Shown: positions 33,701 through 41,317, counted from the stretch's first letter. The stretch is DNA of 64,000 bases from Betaproteobacteria bacterium (GCA_016704535.1 JADIZZ010000002.1:614241-678240); one strand, 5' to 3'. Program-made: numbers and translations. Notes: generated from the letters alone by a model not told the origin.

Positions 33701-34303
33701 GCTCATCGCGAAGGCGTGCAGGCCCATGTCGAGGATGCCCTGCACGTCGCTCGGGAAGAACACCGGCAGGCCGCAGGCCTTGAAGATGTGGTCGCTCTGG
33801 TGCGCGGCGGTGGAGCTTTTCGCCACGTGGTCGTCGCCGGCAATCGCGATCACGCCGCCGTGCTTGGCGGTGCCGGCCATGTTGGCATGCTTGAAGACGT
33901 CGCTGCACCGGTCGACCCCCGGGCCCTTTCCGTACCAGATGCCGAACACGCCGTCGTACCTCTTCGTGGCGGGGTAGAGGTCGAGCTGCTGCGTGCCCCA
34001 CACCGCGGTGGCGCCGAGTTCTTCGTTGACGCCGGGCTGGAAGACGATGTGGTTCTGGGCCAGGTGCTTCTTCGCCGCCCACAGCGCCTGGTCGTAGTTA
34101 CCCAGCGGGCTGCCGCGGTAGCCGCTGATGAAGCCGCCGGTGTTCAGCCCCGTGCGCTGGTCGCGGGCGCGCTGCAACATCGGTAGGCGCACGAGGGCCT
34201 GCACGCCGCTCATGAAGGCGCGGCCCGAGGCCAGGCTGTACTTGTCGTCGAGGGTGACGGATTCGAGAGCCTTGCGGACGGCGTCGGGCAGCGGGGCGTT
34301 CAT
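30740..34303 (-). CDS. Indolepyruvate ferredoxin oxidoreductase, fused subunits
   Basis: The 1187-aa enzyme oxidatively decarboxylates aryl 2-oxo acids such as indolepyruvate to acyl-CoA, reducing ferredoxin. The N-terminal part has the pyrimidine-binding pattern (GFISGYRGSPLGNYDQALW). The middle has the thiamine-diphosphate site (NLGDGTYFHSGSLAIRQS, LYNDAVAMTGGQ). A cysteine-rich Fe-S region follows around residues 665-715 (CEGCGDCSVQSNC, CNKDYSCVKGFCPSF). The C-terminal part is the gamma-type domain (GIVVGGVGGTGVITIGSLLG). The ATG at 34303 gives the normal length. In related bacteria this gene is commonly next to an Lrp-type regulator; here only a remnant of one remains upstream. Confidence 0.93.
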   Translation of the reverse strand: MNAPLPDAVRKALESVTLDDKYSLASGRAFMSGVQALVRLPMLQRARDQRTGLNTGGFISGYRGSPLGNYDQALWAAKKHLAQNHIVFQPGVNEELGATAVWGTQQLDLYPATKRYDGVFGIWYGKGPGVDRCSDVFKHANMAGTAKHGGVIAIAGDDHVAKSSTAAHQSDHIFKACGLPVFFPSDVQGILDMGLHAFAMSRFSGVWSGMKTIQEVVESSSSVIVDPDRVKVVMPEDFAMPPGGLHIRWPDAPLEQEARLMDYKWYAVLAYVRANKLNHNIISSTHDRFGIIASGKAYNDTRQALADLGLDDDTCRRLGVRLHKVNVVWPLDATITRDFAQGLHEILVVEEKRQVIEYQIKEELYNWRPDVRPNVLGKFDETEGEGGAGGEWSRPNPTDNWLLRAKADLTPAIIAKAIAKRLKKLGVERDIAARMDERLAVIAAREAQLAAMRTDTGERAPWFCSGCPHNTSTRVPEGSRALAGIGCHYMATWMDRSTSTFSQMGGEGVAWVGQSPFTKDTHVFANLGDGTYFHSGSLAIRQSIAAGVNITYKLLYNDAVAMTGGQQVGERPEGHSVIQIQKSLLAEGVVKLVIVTDEPLKYAGVGLEPGVTVHHRDELDRIQREFREIKGVTAIIYDQTCATEKRRRRKRGKMADPEKRVIINELVCEGCGDCSVQSNCLSVEPVETEFGRKRRINQNSCNKDYSCVKGFCPSFVTVEGGQLKKPKKEQKGNLAGLPPLPEPTLPLAERAWGIVVGGVGGTGVITIGSLLGMAAHLEGKGVVTQDAGGLAQKGGATWSHIQIANRPEAIFTTKVDTAQADLVIACDSIVGASKYTLAVMQQGRTFVALNTHGTPTAGFVKNPDWKFPGGNCEAAVRASVGEALVGAFDAETVATQLLGDSIYTNPLMLGYAWQQGRVPLGHAALMRAIELNGVQIDNNKAAFEWGRRCAHDLAAVQALFKAQQVIQFVKKPSLDEMVKTRVDFLTGYQDATYAATYKAYVDQVRAAELPLGGGTALTEAVARYLFKLMAIKDEYEVARLHTDAAFTAKVAGMFEGDYKLVHHLAPPGLSKKNDKGEALKSPFGPWVRSAFGLLTKMKGLRGGALDFFGRSAERQMERALIVEYRACIDELLQTLNAGNRALAVEIARIPEEIRGYGHVKERHLKAARPKWDALMSRWRAGELKQAA

Positions 34304-34384
34304 GCGGGGCGGGCTCCTGGGGGCGTGCGGCAGTTTAGGGAAAGCGGCCGCGTGTGTCTTTTCCTTTGACGCCCGCTGGCGGCG

Positions 34385-34606
34385 GCCCGGCGTAGGGAAA
34401 ATGCCGAGAATCCAGTCCGACGAATCAGCGACACCGGCGCGTTCGAGCTGTAGGTGATGGCCACCGACCTCGACGCCTTCGCGCGCTGGGCCACGCAGAC
34501 GCTGTTCGAGCTGCCGCACGTGAAGGAAATGCTGACCGGCTTTTCGCTCGACGAGGTGAAGGCCGGCTCGGCCTTGCCGCTGGGGCATCTGGACGGCGGA
34601 CATTGA
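34385..34606 (+). pseudogene. Remnant of an Lrp/AsnC regulator (C-terminal part)
   Basis: In one frame this reads VRRISDTGAFEL, a TAG stop (34451-34453), then VMATDLDAFARW, TLFELPHVKEMLTGFSLDEV and KAGSALPLGHL before TGA at 34606. This is the end of an Lrp/AsnC ligand-binding domain. The helix-turn-helix and the first half of the domain are absent. An ATG at 34457 could still give a 49-aa peptide. It is divergent from the indolepyruvate oxidoreductase gene, where an intact regulator would be expected. The rest of the 34304-34704 gap shows no other gene. Confidence 0.75.
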
Positions 34607-34704
34607 CGCGTTCGTAGATGCGTGCGTTGGGGCCGGCCAGTGCGCTACCCTTGTCAACCTCGGGCATGCCCCGCAGCCAAACGCCCCGCGTACCCCACAC
34701 CCCG

Positions 34705-35802
34705 ATGAGCCGCCTGCTCGACCTGTTGCTCGGCACCGAACCCGTGCACCGCGTGCGCATGGCGCAGGCCGGGCTGGCGCTGCTGCTGCTGGCGCCTGGC
34801 GTCGTCGGCATGAACTACTACGCCTGGGTTGGCGCGGCGCGGCCGCTGCTCGTGGCCTGGTGGTCGGGGCTCACTCTGCTGGGCATGGCAGTGTTCTACG
34901 CACTGCTGCGCAGCGGCTGGTCGCGGCGCTGCATCGACCCCTCGCTGACGGTGGCGCAGATGCTGTTCGCGCTTAGCAGCGGTGCGCTCGCCTACGGGCT
35001 GCTGGGCGACGGCCGCGGCGCGGTCTTTCCTATGGTGATGGTCGTGCTGATGTTCGGCATGTTCATCGCGTCGCCGCGCCAGATGCGCTGGGTCAGCGCC
35101 TACGCGGTGCTGCTGTTCGGCGCCACGATGGCGCTGATGGCGGTGTGGCGGCCGGCCGACTACCTGTGGACTGTCGAGCTGGGGCACTTCCTGGCCGTGG
35201 CCACGATGATGCCCGCGGTGTCGGTGCTGGCGGCACGGCTGTGCAGCATGCGCCAGCGTGCACGGCTGCACCGCGCCGAGCTGGGCCAAGCGCTGTCGCG
35301 GCTGCGCGAGCACACCACGCGCGACGAGCTCACCGGCCTGCTCAACCGCCGCCACATGGAAAGGGTGATGGCGCAGGAGCACCAGCGCTGCGTGCGCTCG
35401 GGCCAGACCTTCTGCCTCGCCGCGCTGGACATCGACCGCTTCAAGCCCGTCAACGAGGCCCACGGCTACGCGGTGGGCGATGCGGTGATGCGCGCCGTTG
35501 CGCAGGAGGCGCTGCGCCACGTGCGGCTGTCGGACATGCTCGCGCGCTGGGGTGGCGACGACTTCGTGCTGATGCTGAGCGACACGCGCGCCGCGCTGGC
35601 CCGCGGCGGCCTGGAGCGGCTGGGCCAGAAAGTGGGCGCGCTGCGCATCCTGCACGGCAGTGCAGCAGTGGGCGTGACGCTGTCGGCCGGCCTGGCCGAA
35701 CATCACGCCGGCGAGACCGTGGTGCAGACACTGGAACGCGCCGAACGCGCCTTGCTTGACGCCAAGGCGCAGGGCACCGGCCGCGTCGTGGTTGCGGTTT
35801 GA
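34705..35802 (+). CDS. Membrane GGDEF-domain protein (putative diguanylate cyclase)
   Basis: The 365-aa protein has about six N-terminal hydrophobic segments (AQAGLALLLLAPGVVGM, FPMVMVVLMFGMFIASP and others) to roughly residue 185, a short linker helix, and a GGDEF domain (RDELTGLLNRRHMERVM, LAALDIDRFKPVNEAHGY). The active-site loop is GGDDF (residues 283-287) rather than GGDEF or GGEEF. An inhibitory-site RLSD (274-277) lies exactly five residues before it. Cyclic-di-GMP synthesis is plausible but the Asp substitution leaves it open. The ATG at 34705 was chosen; starts at 34666 and 34618 are possible. The next gene begins 8 bp downstream. Confidence 0.88.
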   Translation: MSRLLDLLLGTEPVHRVRMAQAGLALLLLAPGVVGMNYYAWVGAARPLLVAWWSGLTLLGMAVFYALLRSGWSRRCIDPSLTVAQMLFALSSGALAYGLLGDGRGAVFPMVMVVLMFGMFIASPRQMRWVSAYAVLLFGATMALMAVWRPADYLWTVELGHFLAVATMMPAVSVLAARLCSMRQRARLHRAELGQALSRLREHTTRDELTGLLNRRHMERVMAQEHQRCVRSGQTFCLAALDIDRFKPVNEAHGYAVGDAVMRAVAQEALRHVRLSDMLARWGGDDFVLMLSDTRAALARGGLERLGQKVGALRILHGSAAVGVTLSAGLAEHHAGETVVQTLERAERALLDAKAQGTGRVVVAV

Positions 35803-35809
35803 CCTGCAC

Positions 35810-36694
35810 ATGACAGCGGCCTGGTCAGCGCGGCTGCCGGCGCGTCACGCCTGGCTGGCACTGGCCGTGGTGGCCGTCTGGGGCACCAACTTTGTCGTCA
35901 TCAAGCTGGCGCTGGCAGCGCTGCCGCCGCTCTTCCTGGCTCTGCTGCGTTTCACGCTCGCGCTGCTGCCTGCAGTGCTCTTCCTGCCTCGGCCGGCGGT
36001 ACCGTGGCGGCTGCTGGCGACCTATGGCGTGCTCATCGGCGCCGGGCAATTCGGGCTGCTGTATCTCGCCATCGACGGCCGCATCGCGCCCGGGCTGGCA
36101 TCGCTGGTGGTTCAGACGCAGGTCTTCTTCACCATCACGCTGGCCATGGCAGCCGACGGTGAACGCATGCGCGCCTACCAGTGGCCGGCGCTGGCGCTGG
36201 CCACCGCCGGGATCGCGGTCATCGCGGCCCACACGGGTGGCGACACCACGGTGCCCGGCCTGCTGCTGGTGCTGATGGCGGCGCTGGCCTGGGCCGGCGG
36301 CAACCAGGTCGCGCGGCGCATGGGCCGTGTCGACATGCTGGCCATGGTGGTGTGGTCAAGCGCCTTTGCTCTCCCGCCGCTGCTGGCGCTGTCGTGGTGG
36401 TTCGAGGGCCCGGCGCGCTGGGCCGCGGGCCTGTCCGCGGCGACGCCGGGGGTGTGGGCCGCGGTGGTCTGGCAGGCGCTGGGCAACACGCTGTTCGGCT
36501 ATGCGGCCTGGGGCTGGCTGCTGGCGCGCCACCCGGCGGCCACGGTGGCGCCGATGGCGCTGCTGGTGCCGGTGTTCGGCATGGCTGCCTCGGCTTGGTG
36601 GCTGGGCGAGGGCCTGCCGGCGTGGAAACTTGGCGCCGCCGCGCTGGTGCTGGCGGGCCTGGCCGTCAACCTGTTCGCGCCGCGGAGGGCCTGA
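35810..36694 (+). CDS. EamA (DMT) family transporter
   Basis: The 294-aa protein has ten hydrophobic segments in two EamA repeats (AWLALAVVAVWGTNFVVIK; AAALVLAGLAVNLFA at the end) and the conserved VWGTNFVVIKLAL start. It resembles the O-acetylserine/cysteine exporter-type members of the drug/metabolite superfamily; the substrate is not defined. The ATG at 35810, 8 bp after the GGDEF gene, gives the normal length. A 47-aa membrane ORF follows by 5 bp. Confidence 0.9.
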   Translation: MTAAWSARLPARHAWLALAVVAVWGTNFVVIKLALAALPPLFLALLRFTLALLPAVLFLPRPAVPWRLLATYGVLIGAGQFGLLYLAIDGRIAPGLASLVVQTQVFFTITLAMAADGERMRAYQWPALALATAGIAVIAAHTGGDTTVPGLLLVLMAALAWAGGNQVARRMGRVDMLAMVVWSSAFALPPLLALSWWFEGPARWAAGLSAATPGVWAAVVWQALGNTLFGYAAWGWLLARHPAATVAPMALLVPVFGMAASAWWLGEGLPAWKLGAAALVLAGLAVNLFAPRRA

Positions 36695-36699
36695 AGACC

Positions 36700-36843
36700 A
36701 TGTGGCTGCTGATTGGGGAAGCGCTGCTGGCCGGCGGCCTGCTCGTGTTCATCGTCTGGTGGACGATGTTCTCGGGGCGGCGCCCCGACAAGGATCCTGC
36801 CGACCACCCCGCCGACGCTCGTGACGACGACCCGCCGCGCTGA
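36700..36843 (+). CDS. Small single-pass membrane protein, 47 aa
   Basis: The ATG lies five bases after the EamA stop. The product has one hydrophobic segment (WLLIGEALLAGGLLVFIVWW) followed by a short acidic, Pro/Asp-rich tail (DKDPADHPADARDDDPP). The position and the clean membrane-then-tail layout favour a real small gene, perhaps an accessory of the transporter, though coding cannot be proved from length alone. Confidence 0.6.
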   Translation: MWLLIGEALLAGGLLVFIVWWTMFSGRRPDKDPADHPADARDDDPPR

Positions 36844-36864
36844 GCGTCGGCCGCGGCCGACGGC

Positions 36865-38877
36865 TCAGTTGCCTTCGCGCAGACCGGGGCCGAACTCTTT
36901 CGGCGGCCACAGGAAGGACGCTGGCTGCCGGCGCAGCCGCCGCCACAGCGCGCTGCCGATGCGCCGGCGGTCGACACGGCGCACGCCGCGCGACCGCAGC
37001 GCGACGCGGAAGGCCAGCGTGAAGCTCACCGTCAGGTTCAGCAGCCCGGTGACGGCGATGCCGGCCACGCACCACCAGAAGGCCGCCGTCAGCAACGTCG
37101 ATGCACCCAGGGCGCCCACCGCCGCGCCGAGCTGGCCGCTGGCCAGCGTGACGTGGCGCACGTCCAGCGGCACGGCAAAGAAGCCCAGCAGCGCCGGCAC
37201 CAGGCCCAGCATCATGCCCAGCGAGATGTTGGCGGCCAGGCCCGAGACGTTGGCGCGCCACCAGCGCCCCCAGCGCTGCGCACGGGCCGCGCCCAGCGTG
37301 GCCACGATGCGCGGGTTCCAGGCGATGGCGCTGTCCAGACGGTGGAAGACGAACCAGTTCTCGGCCCAGCCCGCCACCAGCGAACTGGCGAAGAGCAGCA
37401 CGCCGGTGAAGGCCGCGAACAGCGCCGTCGGGCCCAGCAGCGTGATGCTGTGCAGCACGTACTCGGCATCCTTCGTCCCCACCAGCGGTGCGCCGAAAGC
37501 CAGCGTCCACAGCCACTGCACCGCCAGCACCAGCGGTGCGCAGACGGCCACGTTGCCCACGATGCCGGCGATCTGCGAGCGGATGAGCTGCGTCACGCGG
37601 TCGACGAAGGCTTCCAGGTCGGCGTCGGTGGCGCTCTCGCCGGTGGGCAGCGACGCGGCCAGCGCCGGCGCCGTCATCGCTGGCTGCTTGGTGGCCACCG
37701 TCCAGTGCAGCAGCATCACGATCACGAAGCTCAGCGCGTAGTTCGTGCCGGCCCAGAAACCGCCCCAGAAGGCCGACAGCCCCAGCGCCATGATCGCAAA
37801 CTTCAGGAAGGTGGTGCCGGCGATGACGGCGCCGCCGCCTGCGGCGCGCCGCAGCATGTCGCGGTATTCCTTGCGGCTGCGGGTGATGTAGTGCTCGCCG
37901 GTCTCGGCGCTGCGCTCGGCCACCTGGCGCGCCAGCAGCGAATAGTGCTGCGCCAGCAGGTTGCGCACACCGCGTTGCTGCTGCAGCACGCGCAGCAGTT
38001 CCAGCAGCAGGCGCTGGCCCTCGCCGAGGGCGTCGGGCGCGATGACGCAGTCGACCAGCTGCTCGATGCGCTGCGTGCGACCCTGCAGCTGGTCGAGCTC
38101 ATAGACGATGTCCACCGAGATGCCGTACTGCTCCAGGTGCGGCATCACGCTGGCCGCGGCACGGCGGCAGGCGTCGAGCAGCGCGCGCAGGTAGGCAGCG
38201 GTGCGCAGGGTTTCGGGGGCGTTGCCTTCCTGCACCGCATCGCGCAGCGCCGCGGCCGCGGCGGTAAGCTGGCGGAAGGGCCCGTCCTGCAGCGCGGCCG
38301 GGTCCATGCGTTGGCGCAGCGCGCTGGTGTGTCCGGCGCTGTGCACTGCGCTGACGAGGATGGTGATGGCGTCCAGCAGCACCTTGCGCGTGGCCGCACC
38401 GTCGGGCACCAGCAGGCGCGCGGCGCGGCCCAGCAGCGGGGCGTCCAGCGCCGCCACCCAGTCCGCGTCGCCGGGTTTGAAGAGCAGGCGGAAGAGCGAG
38501 GCCAGGTCGGCCGTCTCGGGTGTGCCCGGCAGCACCCGCTGGTGCGCACGCGTCAGCAGGTCGCTGGCGAAGGAGCGGCGGGCGCCGAAGCCGAGGTCGG
38601 CGTAGAGCGAGGCGGCGTCGATGTCGCGCCAGAACGCCTGCACGAGGCCCTGCATCTGCTGCTGCAGCGCCGGGTTCTTCTCCACCTGATTCAGCAGGTG
38701 GCGCAGGCGCACCGCGGGCAGTGGCGTGCGCGGGTCGTCGGCGCCGTCGGGCAGCGCCTGACGTGGCGCGTGGCGCAGCCATTCCAGCAGCCGCACCAGC
38801 CACAGGTGGCGCTCGGCCTGGCCGGCCTTCGGGTCGGCGGCGTTGATGAGCGCGGTGAGATCCCAGGCCTGCGCCAC
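36865..38877 (-). CDS. PF10136-type 'site-specific recombinase' family membrane protein
   Basis: The 670-aa protein starts at a GTG preceded by GAGGAG. The N-terminal half is soluble and helical (LLNQVEKNPALQQQMQGLV, YGISVDIVYELDQLQGRTQR). The C-terminal half has about six membrane segments (LKFAIMALGLSAFWGGFWAG, ITLLGPTALFAAFTGVLLFA, MMLGLVPALLGFFAVPLDV). The family is named from Neisseria Gcr, but no tyrosine or serine recombinase active site is visible and the membrane topology argues against DNA recombination. I regard its function as unknown. It ends close to, and converges with, the small membrane ORF. Confidence 0.85.
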   Translation of the reverse strand: MAQAWDLTALINAADPKAGQAERHLWLVRLLEWLRHAPRQALPDGADDPRTPLPAVRLRHLLNQVEKNPALQQQMQGLVQAFWRDIDAASLYADLGFGARRSFASDLLTRAHQRVLPGTPETADLASLFRLLFKPGDADWVAALDAPLLGRAARLLVPDGAATRKVLLDAITILVSAVHSAGHTSALRQRMDPAALQDGPFRQLTAAAAALRDAVQEGNAPETLRTAAYLRALLDACRRAAASVMPHLEQYGISVDIVYELDQLQGRTQRIEQLVDCVIAPDALGEGQRLLLELLRVLQQQRGVRNLLAQHYSLLARQVAERSAETGEHYITRSRKEYRDMLRRAAGGGAVIAGTTFLKFAIMALGLSAFWGGFWAGTNYALSFVIVMLLHWTVATKQPAMTAPALAASLPTGESATDADLEAFVDRVTQLIRSQIAGIVGNVAVCAPLVLAVQWLWTLAFGAPLVGTKDAEYVLHSITLLGPTALFAAFTGVLLFASSLVAGWAENWFVFHRLDSAIAWNPRIVATLGAARAQRWGRWWRANVSGLAANISLGMMLGLVPALLGFFAVPLDVRHVTLASGQLGAAVGALGASTLLTAAFWWCVAGIAVTGLLNLTVSFTLAFRVALRSRGVRRVDRRRIGSALWRRLRRQPASFLWPPKEFGPGLREGN

Positions 38878-38930
38878 GCTGCGCTCCTCAGCAACGGCCA
38901 GCGCGTGCCGAGTTGTGCTTCAAGCGCACC

Positions 38931-39305
38931 TCAATGCAGGGCGCCGGGGAATACGAGCGCGAACTCCGGCACGTCGGCTTCGAAGGGGTGCGCGTCTTCG
39001 GTCATGCAGAAGAAGGTGCCGCGCATGCTGCCCTGGGGTGTGTCGAGGCGCGTCCAGCTGGTGTATTCGAAATGCTCGCCGGGCTTGAGCACCGGCTGGT
39101 GGCCCACCACGGCCAGGCCGCGTACATCCTCGCGATGGCCGTCGGCATTCGTCACCACCCAGTGGCGCGCCACGAGCTGCGCCGTGACGGCGCCGGTGTT
39201 GCGGATGGTCACGGTGTAGGCGAACGCGTAGGGCCCCTCGGGCGGCTGTGACTGCTCGGGCAGGTACTGCACGCGCACTTCGCACGTGAACTCGGGCTTG
39301 ACCAT
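38931..39305 (-). CDS. apaG: ApaG
   Basis: The product from the ATG at 39305 is 124 aa, as in E. coli ApaG (125). It has the fibronectin-III-like strands FAYTVTIRNTGAVTAQLVARH, VTNADGHREDVRGLAVVGHQ, GEHFEYTSW and TPQGSMRGTFFCM. Longer in-frame starts exist at 39335 and 39314. ApaG is linked to Co2+/Mg2+ resistance and, in some bacteria, to binding of nucleotides. It is divergent from rpe with about 50 bp between the start codons. Confidence 0.92.
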   Translation of the reverse strand: MVKPEFTCEVRVQYLPEQSQPPEGPYAFAYTVTIRNTGAVTAQLVARHWVVTNADGHREDVRGLAVVGHQPVLKPGEHFEYTSWTRLDTPQGSMRGTFFCMTEDAHPFEADVPEFALVFPGALH

Positions 39306-39343
39306 CGCCTGCATTCTAGGTTTCATCGGCGGCACACCCTGCC

Positions 39344-39349
39344 TAAAAT
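39344..39349 (+). promoter_or_regulatory. -10 box of rpe, possible leaderless start
   Basis: TAAAAT lies seven bases before the rpe ATG (39356), and no Shine-Dalgarno sequence is present between them. A weak -35 (TTTCAT) fits 17 bp upstream. The start of transcription would fall at or next to the ATG. Confidence 0.45.
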
Positions 39350-39355
39350 GCCCCC

Positions 39356-40018
39356 ATGAGTACCTACCGCATCGCCCCCAGCATCCTCTCGGCCGACTTC
39401 GCCCGCCTGGGCGACGAGGTCAAGAACGTCATCGCCGCTGGCGCCGACTGGATCCACTTCGACGTGATGGACAACCATTACGTGCCCAACCTGACCTTCG
39501 GACCCATGGTCTGCCAGGCGTTGCGCAAGCACAGCCCGGTGCCCATCGACGTGCACCTGATGGTGCAACCGGTGGATGCGCTGGCACTGGCCTTCTGCAA
39601 GGCAGGCGCTGACCTGGTGAGCTTCCATCCCGACGCGAGCGCGCATGTCGACCGCACCCTGCAGCTCATCAAGGGCGAAGGCAAGCAGGCTGGCCTTGTA
39701 TTCAATCCCGCGGCGCCGCTGGACGTGCTGGAGTGGACGATAGACAAGCTCGACCTCATTCTCATCATGAGCGTCAACCCGGGCTTCGGTGGCCAGAGCT
39801 TCATCGACAGCGCGCTGCGCAAGGTCGAACAGGCGCGCAAGCTCATCGATGCCACCGGCCGCGACATACGGCTCGAAGTCGATGGTGGCATCAAGGTCGA
39901 CAACATCCGCCGCGTGGCCGATGCCGGCGCCGACACTTTCGTGGCCGGCAGCGCGATCTTCAACACGCCGGATTACAAAGCCGTCATCAACGCGATGCGC
40001 ATCGAGCTGGCGCGCTGA
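39356..40018 (+). CDS. rpe: Ribulose-phosphate 3-epimerase
   Basis: The 220-aa TIM-barrel enzyme interconverts ribulose 5-phosphate and xylulose 5-phosphate in the pentose phosphate and Calvin cycles. Signatures seen are APSILSADFARLGDEV, DWIHFDVMDNHYVPNLTFGP, VDVHLMV-type IDVHLMV, MSVNPGFGGQSFI and VDGGIKVDNIRR, which include the metal-binding His and Asp residues. In many betaproteobacteria rpe, gph and trpE are adjacent; here four other genes lie between rpe and gph. Confidence 0.96.
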   Translation: MSTYRIAPSILSADFARLGDEVKNVIAAGADWIHFDVMDNHYVPNLTFGPMVCQALRKHSPVPIDVHLMVQPVDALALAFCKAGADLVSFHPDASAHVDRTLQLIKGEGKQAGLVFNPAAPLDVLEWTIDKLDLILIMSVNPGFGGQSFIDSALRKVEQARKLIDATGRDIRLEVDGGIKVDNIRRVADAGADTFVAGSAIFNTPDYKAVINAMRIELAR

Positions 40019-40037
40019 AGCCGCGCCGCGGGATCTG

Positions 40038-40481
40038 TCAAAGCCTGTCGATGCGCCGTGCCAGCACCACGCTGGTGGTGGTGCGCGTGACGCCTTCGAT
40101 GGCGCCGATCTCGTCGAGCAGGCGGTCCAGCCGTGCCGTGGATTCCGCCCGCAGCAACGCCAGGTAGTCGAACTCACCGCTGACGCTGCACAGCTGACGC
40201 AGCTCGGGCAGCGCGGCCAAGCGCTGCGTCACCAGCCCACCGGCCTTGGGTTCGGTCGTGATGCCGACATAGGCCTCGACGCCGCGGTCGCCTTCGTCCT
40301 GCCCCAGGCGCACGGTGTAGCCCACGATCACACCTTCGCGCTCCAGCCGCGCCAGCCGCGCCAGCACCGTGGTGCGCGCCACGTCCAGCCGGCGAGCCAA
40401 GTCGGCCGTGCTGGTGCGCGCGTCCGCCTGCAGCAGGGCGATCAGGCGGCGGTCCAGGGTGTCCAGCAACATGCCCGTCAT
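40038..40481 (-). CDS. Lrp/AsnC family transcriptional regulator
   Basis: The 147-aa protein has the helix-turn-helix (LIALLQADARTSTADLARRL, ARTTVLARLARLEREGVI) and the RAM ligand domain (VEAYVGITTEPKAGGLV, SGEFDYLALLRAES, GVTRTTTSVVLARR). The start is ATG 40481, with ATG 40472 as an alternative. It converges on rpe. It may control the saccharopine-dehydrogenase-like gene, whose upstream region carries an AT-rich inverted repeat at 41217-41250 (inference). Confidence 0.92.
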   Translation of the reverse strand: MTGMLLDTLDRRLIALLQADARTSTADLARRLDVARTTVLARLARLEREGVIVGYTVRLGQDEGDRGVEAYVGITTEPKAGGLVTQRLAALPELRQLCSVSGEFDYLALLRAESTARLDRLLDEIGAIEGVTRTTTSVVLARRIDRL

Positions 40482-40629
40482 TGTCGGACATCAAACATCG
40501 GTGGCGCTCCGCGAGCCCGCCGCAGGGCGCCCCGGCCTAGAGTGCAAACGAAGTGGCCTGCCGGAATGCACGCCACCGGCCTGCGGTCCTGGGAGCCGCA
40601 GGTGTCGTCTCCGTCGCAGGGGGTTTGCC

Positions 40630-41166
40630 ATGAAAGTCCGCCACATCACCATCTTCAGTGGAGAGCAGTTCGACGTGCCGCAGGGCATACAGCGTATCGA
40701 CCACCGTGCTACGCATGGCTGGCAGTTGCGTTATGGGGGCACGAAGCTGTTCTCCGACCACAGCAGCGACGGTAGCGGTGCTGCAGCGTCGTTGCAGCGC
40801 GCAACGAAGGAACTGCTCAAGCGCATCGCCGCGCTGCCGGCACCTTCGCTGCTGCAGCGCGGGCCAAGCATCAACAAGCGCAGCGGGCTGCCGCCGGGCA
40901 TCACTGGGCCGGTCGTGCGCAGCCGCGCCAGCAGCAGCACGCGCGACTGCAGTCTGATGGTGCTGATACCCCGCTACGGAGACAAGCCGCAGCGCCGCAC
41001 CATCTACATCGGCACAGAGAACACTTACACCATCGAACGCTACGAGAAGGCGCTGGCGCGGGCGCTGGAGATGCGCCAGGCCGCCGAGATGGCCTACCAG
41101 AAGGCCACGACACGCGCCAAGCGCGCCGCGGCACGGGAATTGAAGGCGCAGCTGGTGTCGGGTTGA
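40630..41166 (+). CDS. Conserved protein, possibly AP2-like DNA-binding, 178 aa
   Basis: The ATG at 40630 was chosen because the frame further upstream overlaps the divergent Lrp gene. The N-terminus (MKVRHITIFSGEQFDVPQGI, IDHRATHGWQLRYGGTKLFS) is well structured. The middle (SGLPPGITGPVV, LMVLIPRYGDKPQRRTIYIG, TYTIERYEKALARALEMR) resembles the three-strand-plus-helix pattern of AP2-type domains. The C-terminus is a basic helix. I do not recognise the family with certainty. It stands between the Lrp regulator and the saccharopine-dehydrogenase-like gene. Confidence 0.7.
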   Translation: MKVRHITIFSGEQFDVPQGIQRIDHRATHGWQLRYGGTKLFSDHSSDGSGAAASLQRATKELLKRIAALPAPSLLQRGPSINKRSGLPPGITGPVVRSRASSSTRDCSLMVLIPRYGDKPQRRTIYIGTENTYTIERYEKALARALEMRQAAEMAYQKATTRAKRAAARELKAQLVSG

Positions 41167-41216
41167 GTGCGGTCGCCGCTGCAGCGGCTCGTTGCAAAAT
41201 GGCGTCTGCATAAGAC

Positions 41217-41250
41217 AATTCGTCAAAAGAAGAATCGAATTCGACGAATT
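41217..41250. promoter_or_regulatory. AT-rich inverted repeat, candidate operator
   Basis: AATTCGTC (41217-41224) and GACGAATT (41243-41250) form a perfect 8-bp inverted repeat with an 18-bp spacer that itself contains CGAATTCG. It lies about 70 bp upstream of the saccharopine-dehydrogenase-like ATG and just upstream of a possible -10 TAGACT (41279-41284). Its AT content stands out in this GC-rich sequence. Confidence 0.5.
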
Positions 41251-41317
41251 CAGCGTTTTTTTCGTCGCGTGTCCTGCCTAGACTGCCGGCAGTTCAACCC
41301 ATGACGAAAGCGAAGCC

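Noticed and set aside
36865..38877. Possible mobile element or integron-type recombinase
   Set aside because: The family label says recombinase, but there are no catalytic motifs, no flanking repeats and no cargo genes.
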